Below, piece by piece: positions 25,201 to 33,523 of a stretch of 64,000 nucleotides of DNA. Origin of the DNA: a virus. Made by a program: the position numbers and the translations under genes. The first letter of the stretch is position 1. Each line of letters begins with the position of its first letter. Location: positions 1 to 64,000 of IMG/VR virus record IMGVR_UViG_3300031758_000017; one strand, 5' to 3'. The notes under the pieces were generated by a model. The model made no database searches, was not told the DNA's origin, and saw only the letters and a program-made list of their open reading frames with translations.

Positions 25201-26664
25201 ACACCAACTTTAACTCCTACATTAACACCAACAAGCACAGTAACACCATCACCATCCTTACAGGTTGGTTATGTTTATTTATTACCATGTTGTGATGGTG
25301 GTATTTTAGGTAATACTATTTCTTATTTAAGTATAACAACTAATTTGACCTATGTTCAAAGCGGTATTTCACAAGGTCAAACTATTGTTATAAATGGATG
25401 TTGTTATTTTGTTGAAGGTTATAGTCAAACCTACTCACCACCAAACTTTAGTGGGGTTGACGGGTATTATCCACCATCATCATTTAGTGTTGATACATGT
25501 GAAACATGTATTGGAGCTAACCCATGCGCCACTTGGATTTTCGATTTACAAAGATGTGGATGTTGTGGTACAACAGGACAATATACAATTCAATTTGGTT
25601 GTCAAAATGGATTTAACCCAAATCTTTTAGTAAACCGTTATATATCAATTAATGGTTGTTGTTATTTTGTTACAAACTCAGTCGGACCAGGAGTACCTGG
25701 TTCCGCAATCACTGCGTATGGTACATACAATACATGTACTGAATGTGAAACTTATCACCCTTGTCCTTCACCAACCCCAACAGTTACACCAACAGTTACA
25801 CCAACTTTAACCCCAACAAAAACACCGACAAATACACCAACAAGGACAGTTACTCCAACTTTAACACCAACCAATACTCCTACAAATACACCAACCAAGA
25901 CTGTAACTCCAACCTTTACCCCTACAAATACACCAACCAAGACTGTAACTCCAACCTTTACCCCTACAAATACTCCAACCAAGACTGTAACTCCAACCTT
26001 TACCCCTACAAATACTCCAACAAGGACAGTTACTCCAACTTTAACACCAACCAATACTCCTACAAATACACCAACCAAGACTGTAACTCCAACAAACACT
26101 CCAACAAACACTCCAACACCATCTCCGGTTTCAAATCCGTCATCAACCCCAACCCCAACTCCAACTCCGACCCCAACCCCAACTCCACCATGTGTTTGTG
26201 AGTCATATATTATTACAGGATTAGGACCTGGTAATATAGTTAACTATACCACTTGTTGCGGTGGAGGAACACCCACAGAAATACTTGACCCAAATGTGTA
26301 CCCAGCAAGTGGTACAATTGAGATATGTTCATGTAGTATTCCAAGTGTATTAGGTCCTTATGGTGGGGAGATAACGTATGATGGTGCTTGTGGTGATTGT
26401 TTGTGTACAGACTTTTTTGTTGATATTAATGATTTAACAGCCTCAGATGATAATCAAGTATACTTTGCATACCAATGTTGTGATGGTACATTCACAACAC
26501 AAGGTTATAACGCCCCTGGTAATTATAGCGTTTGTCTTATGAGAGTGACAAATGTGTTTATATTGTTTAGAGGAAACTTCGTACCACCAATATATACTTC
26601 GCAATATACATACGGTACTGGTTGTGGTGATTATTGTAACACATTTTGTGGAGAAGCATGTTAA
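10246..26664 (+). CDS. Giant Thr-alternating repeat protein with Cys modules (5472 aa)
   Basis: Residues 1-65 form a small non-repetitive domain ([13 protein letters not shown], ending in EIPC). From about residue 66 to 4814 Thr occupies nearly every second position, with P, N, V, L, S, Q, K, R or E between. The tract is broken once at about 765-775 (SCDIDYTML). Three Cys-rich beta-type modules follow at about 4815-4885, 5005-5173 and 5315-5472, joined by more Thr/Pro tract. There is no signal peptide or membrane segment. The gene sits between a baseplate-type gene and smaller proteins of the same design, so a virion fibre or adhesin is likely. The tract resembles mucin-type or PT linkers. 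Length may be affected by repeat assembly. Expression is not shown, but the frame survives 16.4 kb without a stop. Confidence 0.85.
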   Translation: MALIKINTGNFDGEIGVITFYPCTGGTLNLGTVVMPYYYDTNYYLGTYSVYFPSLDKTCVAEIPCPTPSPTPSPTLTPSLTPTPTTFTSNTPTPTVTKTPTVTPTVTKTPTVTPTNTITPTNTPTNTVTPTNTPTNEPTVTPTETPTVTPTNTVTPTNTPTNTPTVTPTETPTVTPTNTVTPTESPANTPTVTPTNTVTPTETPTVTPTETPTVTPTNTVTPTNTPTETPTNTPTNTVTPTETPTVTPTNTVTPTETPTNTPTHTVTPTETPTNTPTNTPTETPTNTPTNTVTPTNTPTETPTETPTNTPTNTVTPTVTPTVTPTVTPTNTVTPTNTPTETPTETPTNTPTNTVTLTVTPTETPTNTPTNTPTNTVTPTLSPTVTPTETPTNTPTNTITPTNTPTNTSTVTPTNTVTPTNTPTVTQTETPTLTPTNTATVTPTQTPTNTPTNTVTPTVTPTNTPTVTPTNTVAPTNTPTNTPTETPTNTPTNTPTNTPTETPTLTPTNTVTPTNTVTPTNTVTVTPTETVTPTNTPTNTPTNTPTNTVTPTNTPTNTVTPTNTPTNTPTLSPTNTVTPTNTPTNTPTNTVTPTQTPTNTPTNTVTPTNTPTNTPTNTVTPTNTPTNTPTNTPTNTVTPTNTVTPTNTPTNTPTNTVTPTLSPTVTPTNTVTPTNTPTNTPTNTVTPTLSPTVTPTNTVTPTNTPTNTPTNTPTNTVTPTLSPTVTPTNTVTPTNTPTNTVTPTNTVTPTNTPSVTVTVSPTPAPSCDIDYTMLPSPTPTSTPTPTNTPTVTPTNTVTPSVTLTNTPTNTPTNTVTPTNTPTNTPTKTVTPTLTPTNTPTNTVTPTNTPTNTPTNTVTPTLSPTVTPTNTVTPTNTPTNTPTNTVTPTLTPTATPTNTVTPTNTPTLSPTNTPTNTVTPTNTVTPTNTPTNTPTNTPTNTVTPTNTPTNTVTPTNTPTNTPTNTATPTNTPTNTPTNTVTPTNTPTNTPTNTVSPTLTPTNTPTNTVTPTNTPTNTPTNTVTPTNTPTNTPTNTVTPTNTPTNTPTNTVTPTLSPTVTPTNTVTPTQTPTNTPTNTVTPTNTPTNTPTNTPTNTVTPTNTPTNTPTVTPTNTVTPTNTPTVTPTNTVTPTNTPTNTPTNTATNTVTPTNTPTNTPTNTVTPTNTPTNTPTNTVTPTLTPTNTPTNTPTNTVTPTNTVTPTNTPTNTPTNTPTNTVTPTNTPTNTVTPTNTPTNTPTNTVTPTNTPTNTPTNTVTPTNTPTNTPTNTVTPTNTPTNTPTNTVTPTNTPTNTSTNTVTPTNTPTNTPTNTVTPTNTPTVTPTNTVTPTNTPTNTPTNTVTPTNTPTNTPTNTVTPTNTPTNTPTNTVTPTNTPTNTPTNTVTPTNTPTNTPTNTVTPTNTPTNTPTNTVTPTLSPTVTPTNTVTPTNTPTNTPTNTVTPTNTPTNTPTNTVTPTNTPTNTPTNTVTPTLSPTVTPTNTVTPTNTPTNTPTNTVTPTLSPTVTPTSTVTPTNTPTLSPTNTPTNTVTPTNTVTPTNTPTNTPTNTVTPTLTPTNTPTNTPTNTVSPTNTVTPTNTPTNTPTNTPTNTVTPTNTPTNTPTNTVTPTNTPTNTPTNTVTPTLSPTVTPTNTVTPTNTPTNTPTNTVTPTLSPTVTPTNTVTPTNTPTNTPTNTVTPTQTPTNTPTNTVTPTNTPTNTPTNTVTPTNTPTNTPTNTPTNTVTPTNTVTPTNTPTNTPTNTPTNTVTPTQTPTNTPTKTVTPTLSPTVTPTNTVTPTNTPTNTPTNTVTPTNTPTVTPTNTVTPTNTPTNTPTNTVTPTNTPTNTPTSTVTPTLSPTLTPTNTVTPTLSPTVTPTRTVTPTLTPTNTPTNTVTPTNTPTNTPTNTPTNTVTPTNTVTPTNTPTNTPTNTPTNTVTPTNTPTKTVTPTNTPTNTPTNTVTPTNTPTNTPTNTVTPTNTPTNTVTPTNTPTVTPTNTVTPTLSPTVTPTNTVTPTQTPTNTPTNTVTPTNTPTNTPTNTVTPTNTPTNTVTPTNTPTNTPTNTVTPTNTPTNTPTNTVTPTNTVTPTNTPTNTPTNTVTPTLSPTVTPTNTVTPTNTPTKTVTPTLSPTVTPTNTVTPTQTPTNTPTNTVTPTNTPTNTPTNTVTPTNTPTNTPTNTVTPTLSPTVTPTNTVTPTNTPTNTPTNTVTPTNTPTNTPTNTVTPTNTPTRTVTPTLTPTNTPTNTVTPTNTPTNTPTNTVTPTLTPTVTPTNTVTPTNTPTNTPTNTVTPTNTPTNTPTNTVTPTNTPTNTPTNTVTPTNTPTNTPTNTVTPTNTPTKTVTPTLSPTVTPTNTVTPTNTPTNTPTNTVTPTNTPTNTPTNTVTPTNTPTNTPTNTVTPTLSPTVTPTNTVTPTNTPTNTPTNTVTPTLSPTVTPTNTVTPTNTPTNTPTNTVTPTSTPTRTVTPTLTPTNTPTNTVTPTNTPTNTPTNTVTPTNTPTNTPTNTVTPTNTPTNTPTNTVTPTNTPTRTVTPTLTPTNTPTNTVTPTNTPTNTPTNTVTPTNTPTNTPTNTVTPTLSPTVTPTNTVTPTNTPTNTPTNTVTPTNTPTKTVTPTLSPTVTPTNTVTPTNTPTNTPTNTVTPTNTPTNTPTNTVTPTNTPTNTITPTNTPTKTVTPTLTPTNTPTNTPTNTVTPTNTVTPTNTPTNTVTPTNTPTNTPTNTPTNTVTPTNTPTKTVTPTLTPTNTVTPTNTPTNTPTNTVTPTNTPTNTPTNTVTPTNTPTNTVTPTLSPTVTPTNTVTPTNTPTKTVTPTLTPTNTPTNTVTPTNTPTNTVTPTNTPTNTPTNTVTPTQTPTNTPTNTVTPTNTPTNTVTPTLSPTVTPTNTVTPTNTPTNTPTNTVTPTNTPTKTVTPTLTPTNTPTNTVTPTNTPTNTVTPTLTPTNTPTNTPTNTVTPTNTVTPTNTPTKTVTPTQTPTNTPTNTPTNTVTPTNTVTPTNTPTNTVTPTNTVTPTNTVTPTNTVTPTNTVTPTNTPTRTVTPTLTPTNTPTNTVTPTNTPTNTPTNTVTPTNTPTNTVTPTNTPTNTPTKTVTPTLTPTVTPTNTVTPTNTPTNTNTPTNTPTNTPTNTVTPTNTPTKTVTPTLTPTNTPTNTPTNTVTPTNTVTPTNTPTKTVTPTLTPTNTPTNTVTPTNTPTNTPTNTVTPTNTPTKTVTPTLTPTNTPTNTVTPTNTPTNTPTNTVTPTNTVTPTLSPTNTPTNTVTPTNTPTNTPTNTVTPTNTPTKTVTPTLTPTNTPTNTPTNTVTPTNTVTPTNTPTNTVTPTNTVTPTNTVTPTNTVTPTNTVTPTNTPTKTVTPTLTPTNTPTNTVTPTQTPTNTPTNTVTPTNTPTKTVTPTLTPTNTPTNTVTPTQTPTNTPTNTVTPTNTVTPTNTPTNTPTNTVTPTLTPTNTPTNTVTPTNTPTKTVTPTLTPTNTPTNTPTNSVTPTNTVTPTNTPTNTVTPTNTVTPTNTVTPTNTVTPTNTVTPTNTPTKTVTPTQTPTNTPTNTVTPTNTPTNTPTNTVTPTNTPTKTVTPTLTPTNTPTNTVTPTNTPTKTVTPTLTPTNTVTPTNTPTNTPTNTVTPTNTPTNTVTPTLSPTVTPTNTVTPTNTPTKTVTPTLTPTNTPTNTVTPTNTPTNTPTKTVTPTVTPTNTVTPTNTPTNTPTNTVTPTLSPTVTPTNTVTPTNTPTNTPTNTVTPTNTPTNTPTNTVTPTNTPTNTPTNTVTPTNTPTNTPTNTVTPTNTPTKTVTPTLTPTNTPTNTPTNTVTPTNTVTPTNTPTKTVTPTNTPTNTPTNTPTNTVTPTNTVTPTNTPTNTPTKTVTPTLSPTVTPTNTVTPTNTPTNTVTPTNTPTKTVTPTLTPTNTPTNTVTPTLSPTVTPTNTVTPTNTPTNTPTKTVTPTLTPTNTVTPTLTPTNTPTNTPTNTPTNTVTPTNTVTPTNTPTNTPTKTVTPTLTPTNTPTNTVTPTNTPTRTVTPTLTPTNTPTNTVTPTNTPTNTPTNTVTPTNTPTNTVTPTNTPTKTVTPTLTPTNTPTNTPTNTVTPTNTPTNTVTPTNTPTNTPTNTVTPTNTPTKTVTPTLTPTNTPTNTPTNTVTPTNTVTPTNTPTKTVTPTNTPTNTPTNTVTPTNTPTNTPTNTVTPTNTPTNTVTPTQTPTNTPTKTVTPTLTPTNTVTPTLSPTNTPTNTVTPTNTPTNTPTNTVTPTNTPTNTPTNTVTPTNTVTPTRTPAATVSPTNTPTNTPTNTVTPTNTPTNTPTNTVTPTNTPTKTVTPTFTPTNTVTPTNTPTNTPTNTVTPTNTPTNTPTNTVTPTNTPTNTVTPTRTPAATVSPTNTPTNTPTNTVTPTNTPTNTPTNTVTPTNTPTKTVTPTNTPTNTVTPTNTPTNTPTNTVTPTNTPTNTPTNTVTPTNTPTNTVTPTRTPAATVSPTLTPTNTPTNTVTPTNTPTRTVTPTFTPTNTPTNTVTPTNTPTNTPTNTVTPTNTPTNTVTPTRTPAATVSPTLTPTNTPTNTPTNTVTPTNTVTPTNTPTNTPTKTVTPTFTPTNTPTNTVTPTNTPTNTPTNTVTPTNTPTNTVTPTRTPAATVSPTLTPTNTPTNTPTNTVTPTNTVTPTNTPTNTPTNTVTPTNTPTNTPTNTVTPTNTPTNTVTPTRTPAATVSPTLTPTNTPTNTPTNTVTPTNTVTPTNTPTRTVTPTLTPTNTPTNTVTPTNTPTNTPTNTVTPTNTPTNTVTPTRTPAATVSPTLTPTNTPTNTPTNTVTPTNTVTPTNTPTRTPAATVSPTVTPTNTPTNTVTPTRTPAATVSPTVTPTNTPTNTVTPTLTPTKTVTPTASPQYVAARFESCCPGDTNVYYGQVPLGTLLGTVFYLQDIQLCATYVQQVGPGGTIYTTVQTSCAQCLGETLNFCPSPTPTPTPTRTVTPTNTVTPTNTPTRTVTPTLTPTNTPTNTVTPTRTPAATVSPTVTPTNTPTRTVTPTLTPTNTPTNSVTPTRTPSVTPTNTPTKTVTPTLTPTLTPTSTVTPSPSLQVGYVYLLPCCDGGILGNTISYLSITTNLTYVQSGISQGQTIVINGCCYFVEGYSQTYSPPNFSGVDGYYPPSSFSVDTCETCIGANPCATWIFDLQRCGCCGTTGQYTIQFGCQNGFNPNLLVNRYISINGCCYFVTNSVGPGVPGSAITAYGTYNTCTECETYHPCPSPTPTVTPTVTPTLTPTKTPTNTPTRTVTPTLTPTNTPTNTPTKTVTPTFTPTNTPTKTVTPTFTPTNTPTKTVTPTFTPTNTPTRTVTPTLTPTNTPTNTPTKTVTPTNTPTNTPTPSPVSNPSSTPTPTPTPTPTPTPPCVCESYIITGLGPGNIVNYTTCCGGGTPTEILDPNVYPASGTIEICSCSIPSVLGPYGGEITYDGACGDCLCTDFFVDINDLTASDDNQVYFAYQCCDGTFTTQGYNAPGNYSVCLMRVTNVFILFRGNFVPPIYTSQYTYGTGCGDYCNTFCGEAC
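10440..12537 (+). repeat. X-Thr dipeptide repeat tract 1 (Glu-containing)
   Basis: In-frame tract of about 700 codons with a six-base basic period (xxx-ACN). Common words are [10 protein letters not shown] and, in this tract, ETPT. Glu codons occur from about 10652 to 11829 and not afterwards. All four Thr codons are mixed, so DNA identity between units is well below protein identity. Confidence 0.92.
12573..24690 (+). repeat. X-Thr dipeptide repeat tract 2 (Lys/Arg-containing)
   Basis: About 12.1 kb of in-frame repeat. Dominant words are [10 protein letters not shown] and [14 protein letters not shown] and RTVTPT appear from about 12721 on, and [10 protein letters not shown] near the 3' end from about 22870. 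No Glu or Asp was seen in this tract. Exact DNA duplications occur inside it, for example 116 bases at 22873-22988 and 23161-23276. Confidence 0.92.
22873..23276 (+). repeat. Exact 116-base direct repeat (two copies)
   Basis: Bases 22873-22988 and 23161-23276 are identical and lie 288 bases apart, start to start. Both begin at the [10 protein letters not shown] word. Most other units in the tract differ synonymously, so this pair points to a recent segmental duplication or gene conversion. Confidence 0.85.
24903..25257 (+). repeat. X-Thr repeat tract 3 between Cys modules
   Basis: About 118 codons of Thr/Pro tract linking the first and second C-terminal Cys-rich modules of the giant protein. 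It includes one more [10 protein letters not shown] word and [12 protein letters not shown] words. Confidence 0.88.
25766..26190 (+). repeat. X-Thr repeat tract 4 before the last Cys module
   Basis: About 140 codons of Thr/Pro tract with three near-identical tandem copies of an [14 protein letters not shown]-type unit (about 25890-26010), ending in a short poly(TP) run before the final Cys-rich module. Confidence 0.88.
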
Positions 26665-26684
26665 TGATAAAATAATGATTTAAG

Positions 26685-26692
26685 TATTTATA
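26685..26692 (+). promoter_or_regulatory. TATTTATA element upstream of 26709 gene
   Basis: TATTTATA ends 16 bases before the ATG at 26709 in the short gap after the giant gene. It is one of nine such sites; a promoter role is inferred. Confidence 0.4.
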
Positions 26693-26708
26693 GAAAGAAT
26701 AGTAATAA

Positions 26709-29273
26709 ATGCCAGCACAAATAATAACATTTCAAAATTGTTTAGACCCAGCGTCATACTATGATTTTGTCGTCGATGACAGTTTAGTATTATCGGGTGA
26801 CACGATTTTTGCTGATTACCAATGTTGGTCTTCAACAGGAAATGTCGGAGGTGGACCGTCAGGTACGGTTATTTTTAGTGGTTATACAACCTGTGAACAA
26901 TGTAACGACGATTTTAATGGGTGGCAATTTGAACATTGCCAAATACCAGGGGCATTTGTTTACTTTGGTTTAAAAAATTCAGAAGTTAATCAGTATTTCC
27001 AAAGTACAGGTGCAACAATTTCTTATGATGGTACATGTTACAACTATACAGGAGTTTATGAACAAGGCACTGGTAGCACCACTTACAATTATACTGTTGC
27101 ACAATTAATTTCTGAAAATGCTCTTTTTACAAATTGTATTGACTGTTTAACACCACCAAGTCCAACTCCTACCCCTACTCCAACACCCACACCAACTTTA
27201 TGTTACTCAGGTATAACCGATTCACCAAATTGGTATTATACGGACTGTTGTGGTGTATATCATAGTGGTTCATTTTCACCAACATATGTTTGTTACGACC
27301 CGAGTTACCCATATGCAGGGATATCTTTCAATGGTTTCTGTACTGTAGTTTGTCCGAGTGTGACCCCAACTCCAACACCCACATTAACACAAACTCCTTC
27401 CGAAACTCCTTCCGAAACCCCAACCCCAACAAATACTGTAACTCCAACAAAAACTCCAAGTCTAACTCCGACACCTTCGGTTACACCAACAAATACACCC
27501 ACAAATACACCGTCAAGTACGTTAGGTTCGACACCTTCGGTTACACCAACAAATACACCCACAAATACCCCTTCATTAACACCTTCGGTAACTGTTAGTG
27601 TAACACCCACAGTAACCCCATCACCTTCACTAGTACCTACAGGATGTACTCAATATACATTCTCATTACACCCAATTTATTTTTTAACGCAAGCCGGACC
27701 TTATAATATTTCGGGAACAACAACAGGAGGAACTATAGTATTAATTGCAACTGGTGTGACAACATCTCAATTATTATCTGGGTATACCGCACTTGTGTGT
27801 TATTCAATAACAACATTTACAGTTCAAAGTACTGGTACGTGTACTAATTCTGTGAATTTTACATTACCTGTACCTATTGTATCTCCAACCCCGACCCCAA
27901 CAAAAACCCCAACACCAAGTCCATCCGGTAATCCAGTTGCGACCCCAAGTGTAACACCTACTAATACCGTAACCCCGACCCTGACCCCAACACCATCAGG
28001 TGGTTGTAGTGATTCAGTTAGAAATACTCTTGCCGCAACGAATTCATATTCTGCCGTTGGTAGACAAGGTATGGTTTATTCATCATCAAATAACAAAGCA
28101 TACGTTCTAAACGCATCAAGTGTTGTACAATCTTTTGTCCCAAATTCAACAAGTTTAACAAATGAATTTACATGGTCAGGAAGTAGTTTATTATTAGGAT
28201 ATAACTCAACTAACAACAAATTATACAGTTGGGAATCATCATTTCCTGTTAAAATGTTAATAAGAAATTTAAACACAAACACAACATCGTCAATATCAAT
28301 TTCGGGAATAACATCAGGTTTAGGAAAAATTGAATATAATTCTGTTTTAAATAAAATTTATGCATTTAGTCAAACAGGTGGAAATTTTTCAGTTTCACAA
28401 ATTAGTGTCATAGATGGTTCAACAGATACTTTTACAAACCAAATTACAGGTATAACTTTATCAAACCCTGAAGCGACTGTTTACAATCCTAATAATAATA
28501 AATTATATTTCGCTCAGAGTGGTAGAATATATTCTTGTTCTGGTAATACTATTTCGTTAGATGGTACATCACTACCAATCACCTCAGCAAGTTTAATTGC
28601 TTTGGATGTGACGAACAATATTATTTATTTAGTTAGTGCGTCTACGGTATACAAAATAGATGTTGCAACAAACACCACACTTACTTTAAATTCAATATCG
28701 GGAGCAACTTGGATTTTTGGCTCAACAAGGTCTATGATATATAATCCTGATAACGGTAAATTATATATTAGCAGATATTCAACATTGTCAGATGGATTCT
28801 TAGGTGTTCTAGACCCGACAACAGGTATATTTAGTGAAATTATTGGTGACGGTATTTCTAAACCTTTGTATGTACCGACAAATACAATATATGGTATAAA
28901 TGATAATGCTCTATACGAAATTTGTGGTTCATCCTTGGTAGCGGTTTCCCCAACCCCAACCCCTACTTTAACTAAAACCCCAACCCCAACTAAAACTCCA
29001 TCAGTTACACCAACACCTAGTCCGACATATCAAGAATGGAATATGGTTGGATGTACAAATTACTGTAGTGGGGTTGTGTTGTGTTCAGGTTCGTATAGTG
29101 TAACATTATACACATTACCAAATGTGGTCAATATTTATGATTCAGGTGTTACCATCTACACGAATAATAACTTAACAACAACATTTGATGGGTTTTTTCA
29201 AATTGGAAGTGTAATTTATGAAGTAGTTTCTGGTTCGGTAACTACTCAGTATACAATTGGTGATGGATGTTAA
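26709..29273 (+). CDS. Thr/Pro-linker protein with Cys modules and propeller-like part (854 aa)
   Basis: Two N-terminal Cys-rich beta modules (about 1-148 and 160-210, with YYTDCCGVYHSG) are joined by short poly(TP) and longer SVTPTNTPT-type linkers. A further module lies at about 315-395. Residues about 430-745 hold repeated Y-N-P/S-x-N-N-K-L/I-Y words (YNSTNNKLYSW, YNSVLNKIYAF, YNPNNNKLYFA, YNPDNGKLYIS), the spacing of a YVTN-type beta-propeller. A last Cys module ends at the C-terminal Cys. The layout matches the neighbouring giant protein, so I infer a virion surface or fibre protein. No signal peptide. Confidence 0.78.
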   Translation: MPAQIITFQNCLDPASYYDFVVDDSLVLSGDTIFADYQCWSSTGNVGGGPSGTVIFSGYTTCEQCNDDFNGWQFEHCQIPGAFVYFGLKNSEVNQYFQSTGATISYDGTCYNYTGVYEQGTGSTTYNYTVAQLISENALFTNCIDCLTPPSPTPTPTPTPTPTLCYSGITDSPNWYYTDCCGVYHSGSFSPTYVCYDPSYPYAGISFNGFCTVVCPSVTPTPTPTLTQTPSETPSETPTPTNTVTPTKTPSLTPTPSVTPTNTPTNTPSSTLGSTPSVTPTNTPTNTPSLTPSVTVSVTPTVTPSPSLVPTGCTQYTFSLHPIYFLTQAGPYNISGTTTGGTIVLIATGVTTSQLLSGYTALVCYSITTFTVQSTGTCTNSVNFTLPVPIVSPTPTPTKTPTPSPSGNPVATPSVTPTNTVTPTLTPTPSGGCSDSVRNTLAATNSYSAVGRQGMVYSSSNNKAYVLNASSVVQSFVPNSTSLTNEFTWSGSSLLLGYNSTNNKLYSWESSFPVKMLIRNLNTNTTSSISISGITSGLGKIEYNSVLNKIYAFSQTGGNFSVSQISVIDGSTDTFTNQITGITLSNPEATVYNPNNNKLYFAQSGRIYSCSGNTISLDGTSLPITSASLIALDVTNNIIYLVSASTVYKIDVATNTTLTLNSISGATWIFGSTRSMIYNPDNGKLYISRYSTLSDGFLGVLDPTTGIFSEIIGDGISKPLYVPTNTIYGINDNALYEICGSSLVAVSPTPTPTLTKTPTPTKTPSVTPTPSPTYQEWNMVGCTNYCSGVVLCSGSYSVTLYTLPNVVNIYDSGVTIYTNNNLTTTFDGFFQIGSVIYEVVSGSVTTQYTIGDGC

Positions 29274-29303
29274 AATAACTTTACTATAAAATAGGATTTT
29301 TTA

Positions 29304-29311
29304 TATTTATC
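29304..29311 (+). promoter_or_regulatory. TATTTAT element upstream of 29337 gene
   Basis: TATTTATC ends 25 bases before the ATG at 29337, inside a 63-base AT-rich gap. Same core as the other sites. Confidence 0.33.
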
Positions 29312-29336
29312 AAATATAGAAATCAATAATTAAAAA

Positions 29337-30185
29337 ATGGGATTAAATGTTCGTTTATACAATATAATCAATGATGGTACGTACTCAATTAGATACAAGT
29401 CCGGTGATAGCCCGTATCCTGAAACGAACAATTCAACATTTACACTTTACGCAACAGGTTTAACTCTTACAGCTGTTACAATTACAAACTTAAGTTTTAA
29501 TACTCAATATTGGGTTAAAATGACAGACGACACTACAGGTCGTTATATAATTAAAAATATTTACACTCACGATAGTAAAGCGTTTCCTTGTTATGATACA
29601 CTATGTTTTAGTGTTGAGGTACAGTGTGACCCACCAATAAGTCCAACTCCAACACCTACAGTTACAAGAACCCCAACCCCAACACCTACAGTTACAAAAA
29701 CACCAACAGTTACCGCTACACCATCTAAGACACCGAACGCTTCAATTACACCAACCCCTACTCCAACAAAAACTCCTGGTTTATCACCAACCCCAACAGT
29801 TACCAAGACTCCAACTCCTACTCCAACACAAAACACCCCTTCATCATATTGTTTATGGTACAGTATTGAAACGATAGATGAAAATATACAATATGAAGTT
29901 ACTTGGACACTAAAAGATAATTTAGGTAGTGTAACAACCGCCACTTCAAATATCCCAATTACTTTTTATAAGGTTAATAGTTCAGGGGTGGTAATTGCGG
30001 TATACACATCACCACAATGGCAAATATTCATTGGTTCATCACAGGATAGTGGAAATATTACACTCAATCCAAGTGCTGGTGAATACTTAGTTGCACAAAC
30101 CGGTTTAAGTGGAACCATAACAGACCCTAACTATTGTGGTATTGCATTTATAGATTGTGATTTAAATCCCGATTATTGTAATTAA
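29337..30185 (+). CDS. Thr/Pro-linker protein, fibronectin-like N-terminus (282 aa)
   Basis: Residues 1-95 ([14 protein letters not shown], then [21 protein letters not shown]) have the strand pattern of a fibronectin type III-like domain. A Thr/Pro/Lys linker follows at about 101-165 ([13 protein letters not shown] type). A C-terminal beta domain follows and ends in DYCN. The compact module-linker-module design matches the neighbours. Adhesin or fibre accessory role is inferred; the FnIII resemblance is by eye. Confidence 0.72.
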   Translation: MGLNVRLYNIINDGTYSIRYKSGDSPYPETNNSTFTLYATGLTLTAVTITNLSFNTQYWVKMTDDTTGRYIIKNIYTHDSKAFPCYDTLCFSVEVQCDPPISPTPTPTVTRTPTPTPTVTKTPTVTATPSKTPNASITPTPTPTKTPGLSPTPTVTKTPTPTPTQNTPSSYCLWYSIETIDENIQYEVTWTLKDNLGSVTTATSNIPITFYKVNSSGVVIAVYTSPQWQIFIGSSQDSGNITLNPSAGEYLVAQTGLSGTITDPNYCGIAFIDCDLNPDYCN

Positions 30186-30197
30186 ACATTGAATTTA

Positions 30198-30205
30198 TAT
30201 TTATG
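30198..30205 (+). promoter_or_regulatory. TATTTAT element upstream of 30211 gene
   Basis: TATTTATG ends five bases before the ATG at 30211 in a 25-base gap. Confidence 0.33.
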
Positions 30206-30210
30206 AAATA

Positions 30211-30561
30211 ATGCCGTCATTAGTAACATACTCAGTAACAATATCAAATTTTTCAGGACAAACACCTTGTAACGGGTACTATATCTACACAGGGTTAACA
30301 CATAATATTGATGATGCAAATTATATCAATGGGGTTGAAGTTTTAATTCCAATATCAACGGGATATACGTTTAATATAAGTTTATTGGATAACATACCAC
30401 AAATTTTTGTATTTGTGGAACACTGTGACGGACACATAAACCCTGTACCATCATCGGTACCAAAATTGCAAGGTGGTTATCAATTAGCATTAGTTGATTT
30501 AAGATGTAGTGATTGTTACTACCCATGTGCATTTAATGTTAATGTTGTTCAAATAACGTAA
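30211..30561 (+). CDS. Small Cys-containing virion-type protein (116 aa)
   Basis: A single compact beta-type domain without a Thr/Pro linker. It begins MPSLVTYSVTISNFSGQTPCNGYYIYTG and has a C-terminal C-x-x-C-x(4)-C cluster (CSDCYYPC). It looks like a stand-alone copy of the type of module found in the linker proteins on either side, and is separated from the next gene by three bases. Function unknown. Confidence 0.65.
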   Translation: MPSLVTYSVTISNFSGQTPCNGYYIYTGLTHNIDDANYINGVEVLIPISTGYTFNISLLDNIPQIFVFVEHCDGHINPVPSSVPKLQGGYQLALVDLRCSDCYYPCAFNVNVVQIT

Positions 30562-30564
30562 TAA

Positions 30565-33486
30565 ATGGCTTGTCAATTATATAACGTCACAATAAGTTCA
30601 TTGGATACCGGTAATGCCACCGGTAACACTAACCCTGTTAATAATGGTAAGGTGTATGTTGCTTATTACAACTGTAATGGTGTACTTACAACAACAAGTT
30701 TTTCAAATGGTAGTTATACTATTTGTACCGACATACAAAATGGATTACCTAGTTTATATTATTTTAAAAACGATTCTCCATTAACCGCATCGAATAGTAC
30801 TGCAAATGATAGTGGTTCACAATGTCAAGAAACCACTTTTTTTGAAAAATGTTGTGAACAAGGAGGCACTATTTATGAAGTACAAAGTGGATTAAATTAT
30901 ATAGTAGGTAGTGTATACACTGACAATACGGATTGTTATATTGCGGTTGCGTCGGGCCCTTCAACCGCAACAGTTGACGACACTGGGACGTGGGTTTCAC
31001 AACCAAGTTGTACAGCTGGTGAGTGTCCATCATGTCCTTCACCAACCCCGACACCAACTCCAACAGAAACACCCACAGAAACCCCAACTCCAACAGAAAC
31101 ACCCACAGAAACCCCAACCCCAACACCTTCAGAAACACCCACAGAAACCCCAACCCCAACTCCAACACTTACTAAAACAGTTACACCCACACCAACTAAC
31201 ACTGTAACACCAACACTATCCCCCACCCCAACACCAACACCATCAATATGTACGGATTGTGTGTGTAAACAAATCATAAGTGAAGATGGAAATACAATTA
31301 CATATTCATATACTGATTGTTATGGTTTGCTTCAAACTTCCGGAACCATCGCACCTTTTGCTACGGTTTATCAATGTGTATGTTTTGACAATCAAACAAT
31401 TACATTCAGTGACCCAACTAATATAGTTGTGAATCCTAATGGTGGTTGTGAGGACTACCAAAATTGTGACTCACTACCGGTCCCAACACCTACATTAACT
31501 AGTACTCCGACAGTCACACCTACAGTCACTCCTGAACCAACAAGTTCACCAGCTTCAACTGTATCTGTCACACCAACAGTAACACCAACAGTAACACCAA
31601 CAAGTTCGCCGGTTTCAACTGTATCTGTCACACCAACAGTAACTCCTACAAATACAGTTACACCTACAGTCACAACTTCACCTGGCGGTTCACCTACACC
31701 AACCAATACATCAACTCCCACAAATACAGTTACACCTACAGTTACTTCATCACCAGGCGATTCACCTACACCCACACCAACTACCTCACCATCAGTAACT
31801 CCAACCAATACATCAACCCCTACAAATACAGTTACACCTACAGTTACTTCATCACCAGGAGGTTCGCCCACACCAACTACTTCACCATCGGCAACACCCT
31901 CTAATACACCAAGTGAAACACCTTCAACAACTCCGTCTTTAACACCGACAGTTACACTTACAGTAACATCAACACCGACTCTAACACCTAGCGTTACACC
32001 ATCAGTTACATCAACACCTGGTGGTTCGCCAACCCCAACACCCACCAACACCCCAACAAAAACCCCTACACCTACTGTTACACCTTCAGGTTGTGTAAAC
32101 GATTTGGTCACCCCAAAAGGCGTTAAGATTTCATTTAATTCCGGTTCTAATTATACAAATTGTACGGTCTATACCGGATTAACTTCAACTAACATAACAG
32201 GTATAACTTCATGTACAAGTATGTCCACAGGAGATATTTGTGATATTACAGGTATAGACCCAACATTAATGGAGATATATGTTAGAATTGATTGTGAAGG
32301 TTGTTGTGAACAAGTTTTTAGAGTTAATTTGGATGATTGTTGTGATAGTTCGTCGACACCGATATCATCACCCACCCCAACAGTAACACCGACTCAGAGT
32401 GCGACTCCTACGAATACACCAACACTTACCCCAACACCAACTGTTAGTAGTACACCATCAACAGGGTATACTTGTAACGATAGCGTTTATGTCCCCTCGA
32501 CAGTGAACGGTGTTTCTATAACATCAACATATAGTGGTAGTGTTACCGAAAATACATCTGGATACACGTCATCCTGTGTTGGTGACACTATTGTAATGAC
32601 CGACTATCATAACTTTTTAGGAAATTCAGGACCTTTCTCATATAGATACAATTTTAGTTCACCAGTAAATGATTTAGTTGTTTTTATAACCGGTATGGGT
32701 GGTACTAGTGATGAAGATTTCACATTTACAACAAATACAGGTACCCCCACAATATCTTCACCGTTAAGTTGTTATGTAACAATAACAGGTAACACAATTA
32801 TTGGTGGCTCAACCGCACCACTTTTTGTCAATGGTGGTGGAAAATTCATAATAACAAATTCAACACCATTTATCTCGATGACCATATCAGGTAATGGTGG
32901 TGCCTCAGGTTCTAGGGTGGGTATTTGCTCCGATTCAATCATACCACTTGTAACACCCACACCCACCAATACTTTAACACCAACACCGACCGTAACCCCA
33001 ACGAATACTGTAACACCTACTAATACAGTAACTCCAACAATTACAACATCACCCGGTGGTTCGCCCACATCAACACCAACAATAACACCTACTAATACAG
33101 TTACACCAACTGAAACTGTAACACCAACACCGACCGTAACCCCAACGAATACTGTAACACCTACTAATACAGTTACACCAACTGAAACTGTAACACCAAC
33201 ACCGACCGTGACTTCTACCAATACAGTAACACCAACAAATACCCCAACACCAACACTCACCCCAACCAGTTCGGCTACTCCATGTGACATACTATGGGAA
33301 TTCGATGGAGGAACGACAGGAACAGGAGGTCATACCACATTTAGTTATACTGACTGTACCGGTACCCTTCAATTTATTACTGTTGGGAATGGTACAACTG
33401 AGACATACTGTGGTTATTTAACACCAACACCTCAAGTTACGAATGATGGTGACGGTACTTTTACAAGCACTGGAACATGTAATTAA
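30565..33486 (+). CDS. Thr/Pro-linker protein with several Cys modules (973 aa)
   Basis: Module order by eye: Cys-rich domain with VYVAYYNCNG (1-155); ETPT/TPTP linker (about 160-225); module with YSYTDCYGLL (about 228-305); long Ser/Thr/Pro linker with repeated SSPGGSPTPT words (about 310-505); Cys module (about 508-590); linker; larger beta domain (about 632-790); linker with [14 protein letters not shown] words; and a last module with FSYTDCTG ending GTCN. The Y-x-D/N-C-x-G core recurs in the giant and 854-residue proteins. A virion adhesin or decoration fibre is likely from context. Confidence 0.75.
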   Translation: MACQLYNVTISSLDTGNATGNTNPVNNGKVYVAYYNCNGVLTTTSFSNGSYTICTDIQNGLPSLYYFKNDSPLTASNSTANDSGSQCQETTFFEKCCEQGGTIYEVQSGLNYIVGSVYTDNTDCYIAVASGPSTATVDDTGTWVSQPSCTAGECPSCPSPTPTPTPTETPTETPTPTETPTETPTPTPSETPTETPTPTPTLTKTVTPTPTNTVTPTLSPTPTPTPSICTDCVCKQIISEDGNTITYSYTDCYGLLQTSGTIAPFATVYQCVCFDNQTITFSDPTNIVVNPNGGCEDYQNCDSLPVPTPTLTSTPTVTPTVTPEPTSSPASTVSVTPTVTPTVTPTSSPVSTVSVTPTVTPTNTVTPTVTTSPGGSPTPTNTSTPTNTVTPTVTSSPGDSPTPTPTTSPSVTPTNTSTPTNTVTPTVTSSPGGSPTPTTSPSATPSNTPSETPSTTPSLTPTVTLTVTSTPTLTPSVTPSVTSTPGGSPTPTPTNTPTKTPTPTVTPSGCVNDLVTPKGVKISFNSGSNYTNCTVYTGLTSTNITGITSCTSMSTGDICDITGIDPTLMEIYVRIDCEGCCEQVFRVNLDDCCDSSSTPISSPTPTVTPTQSATPTNTPTLTPTPTVSSTPSTGYTCNDSVYVPSTVNGVSITSTYSGSVTENTSGYTSSCVGDTIVMTDYHNFLGNSGPFSYRYNFSSPVNDLVVFITGMGGTSDEDFTFTTNTGTPTISSPLSCYVTITGNTIIGGSTAPLFVNGGGKFIITNSTPFISMTISGNGGASGSRVGICSDSIIPLVTPTPTNTLTPTPTVTPTNTVTPTNTVTPTITTSPGGSPTSTPTITPTNTVTPTETVTPTPTVTPTNTVTPTNTVTPTETVTPTPTVTSTNTVTPTNTPTPTLTPTSSATPCDILWEFDGGTTGTGGHTTFSYTDCTGTLQFITVGNGTTETYCGYLTPTPQVTNDGDGTFTSTGTCN

Positions 33487-33507
33487 AATTGATTATCTCA
33501 ACTAAAG

Positions 33508-33515
33508 TATTTATA
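33508..33515 (+). promoter_or_regulatory. TATTTATA element upstream of 33524 gene
   Basis: TATTTATA ends eight bases before the ATG at 33524. Confidence 0.38.
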
Positions 33516-33523
33516 TTATAACC

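Noticed and set aside
10440-26190. CRISPR array or diversity-generating retroelement
   Set aside because: The repeats are in-frame codon repeats with no constant repeat/unique spacer structure, and no reverse transcriptase, template repeat or cas gene is present.
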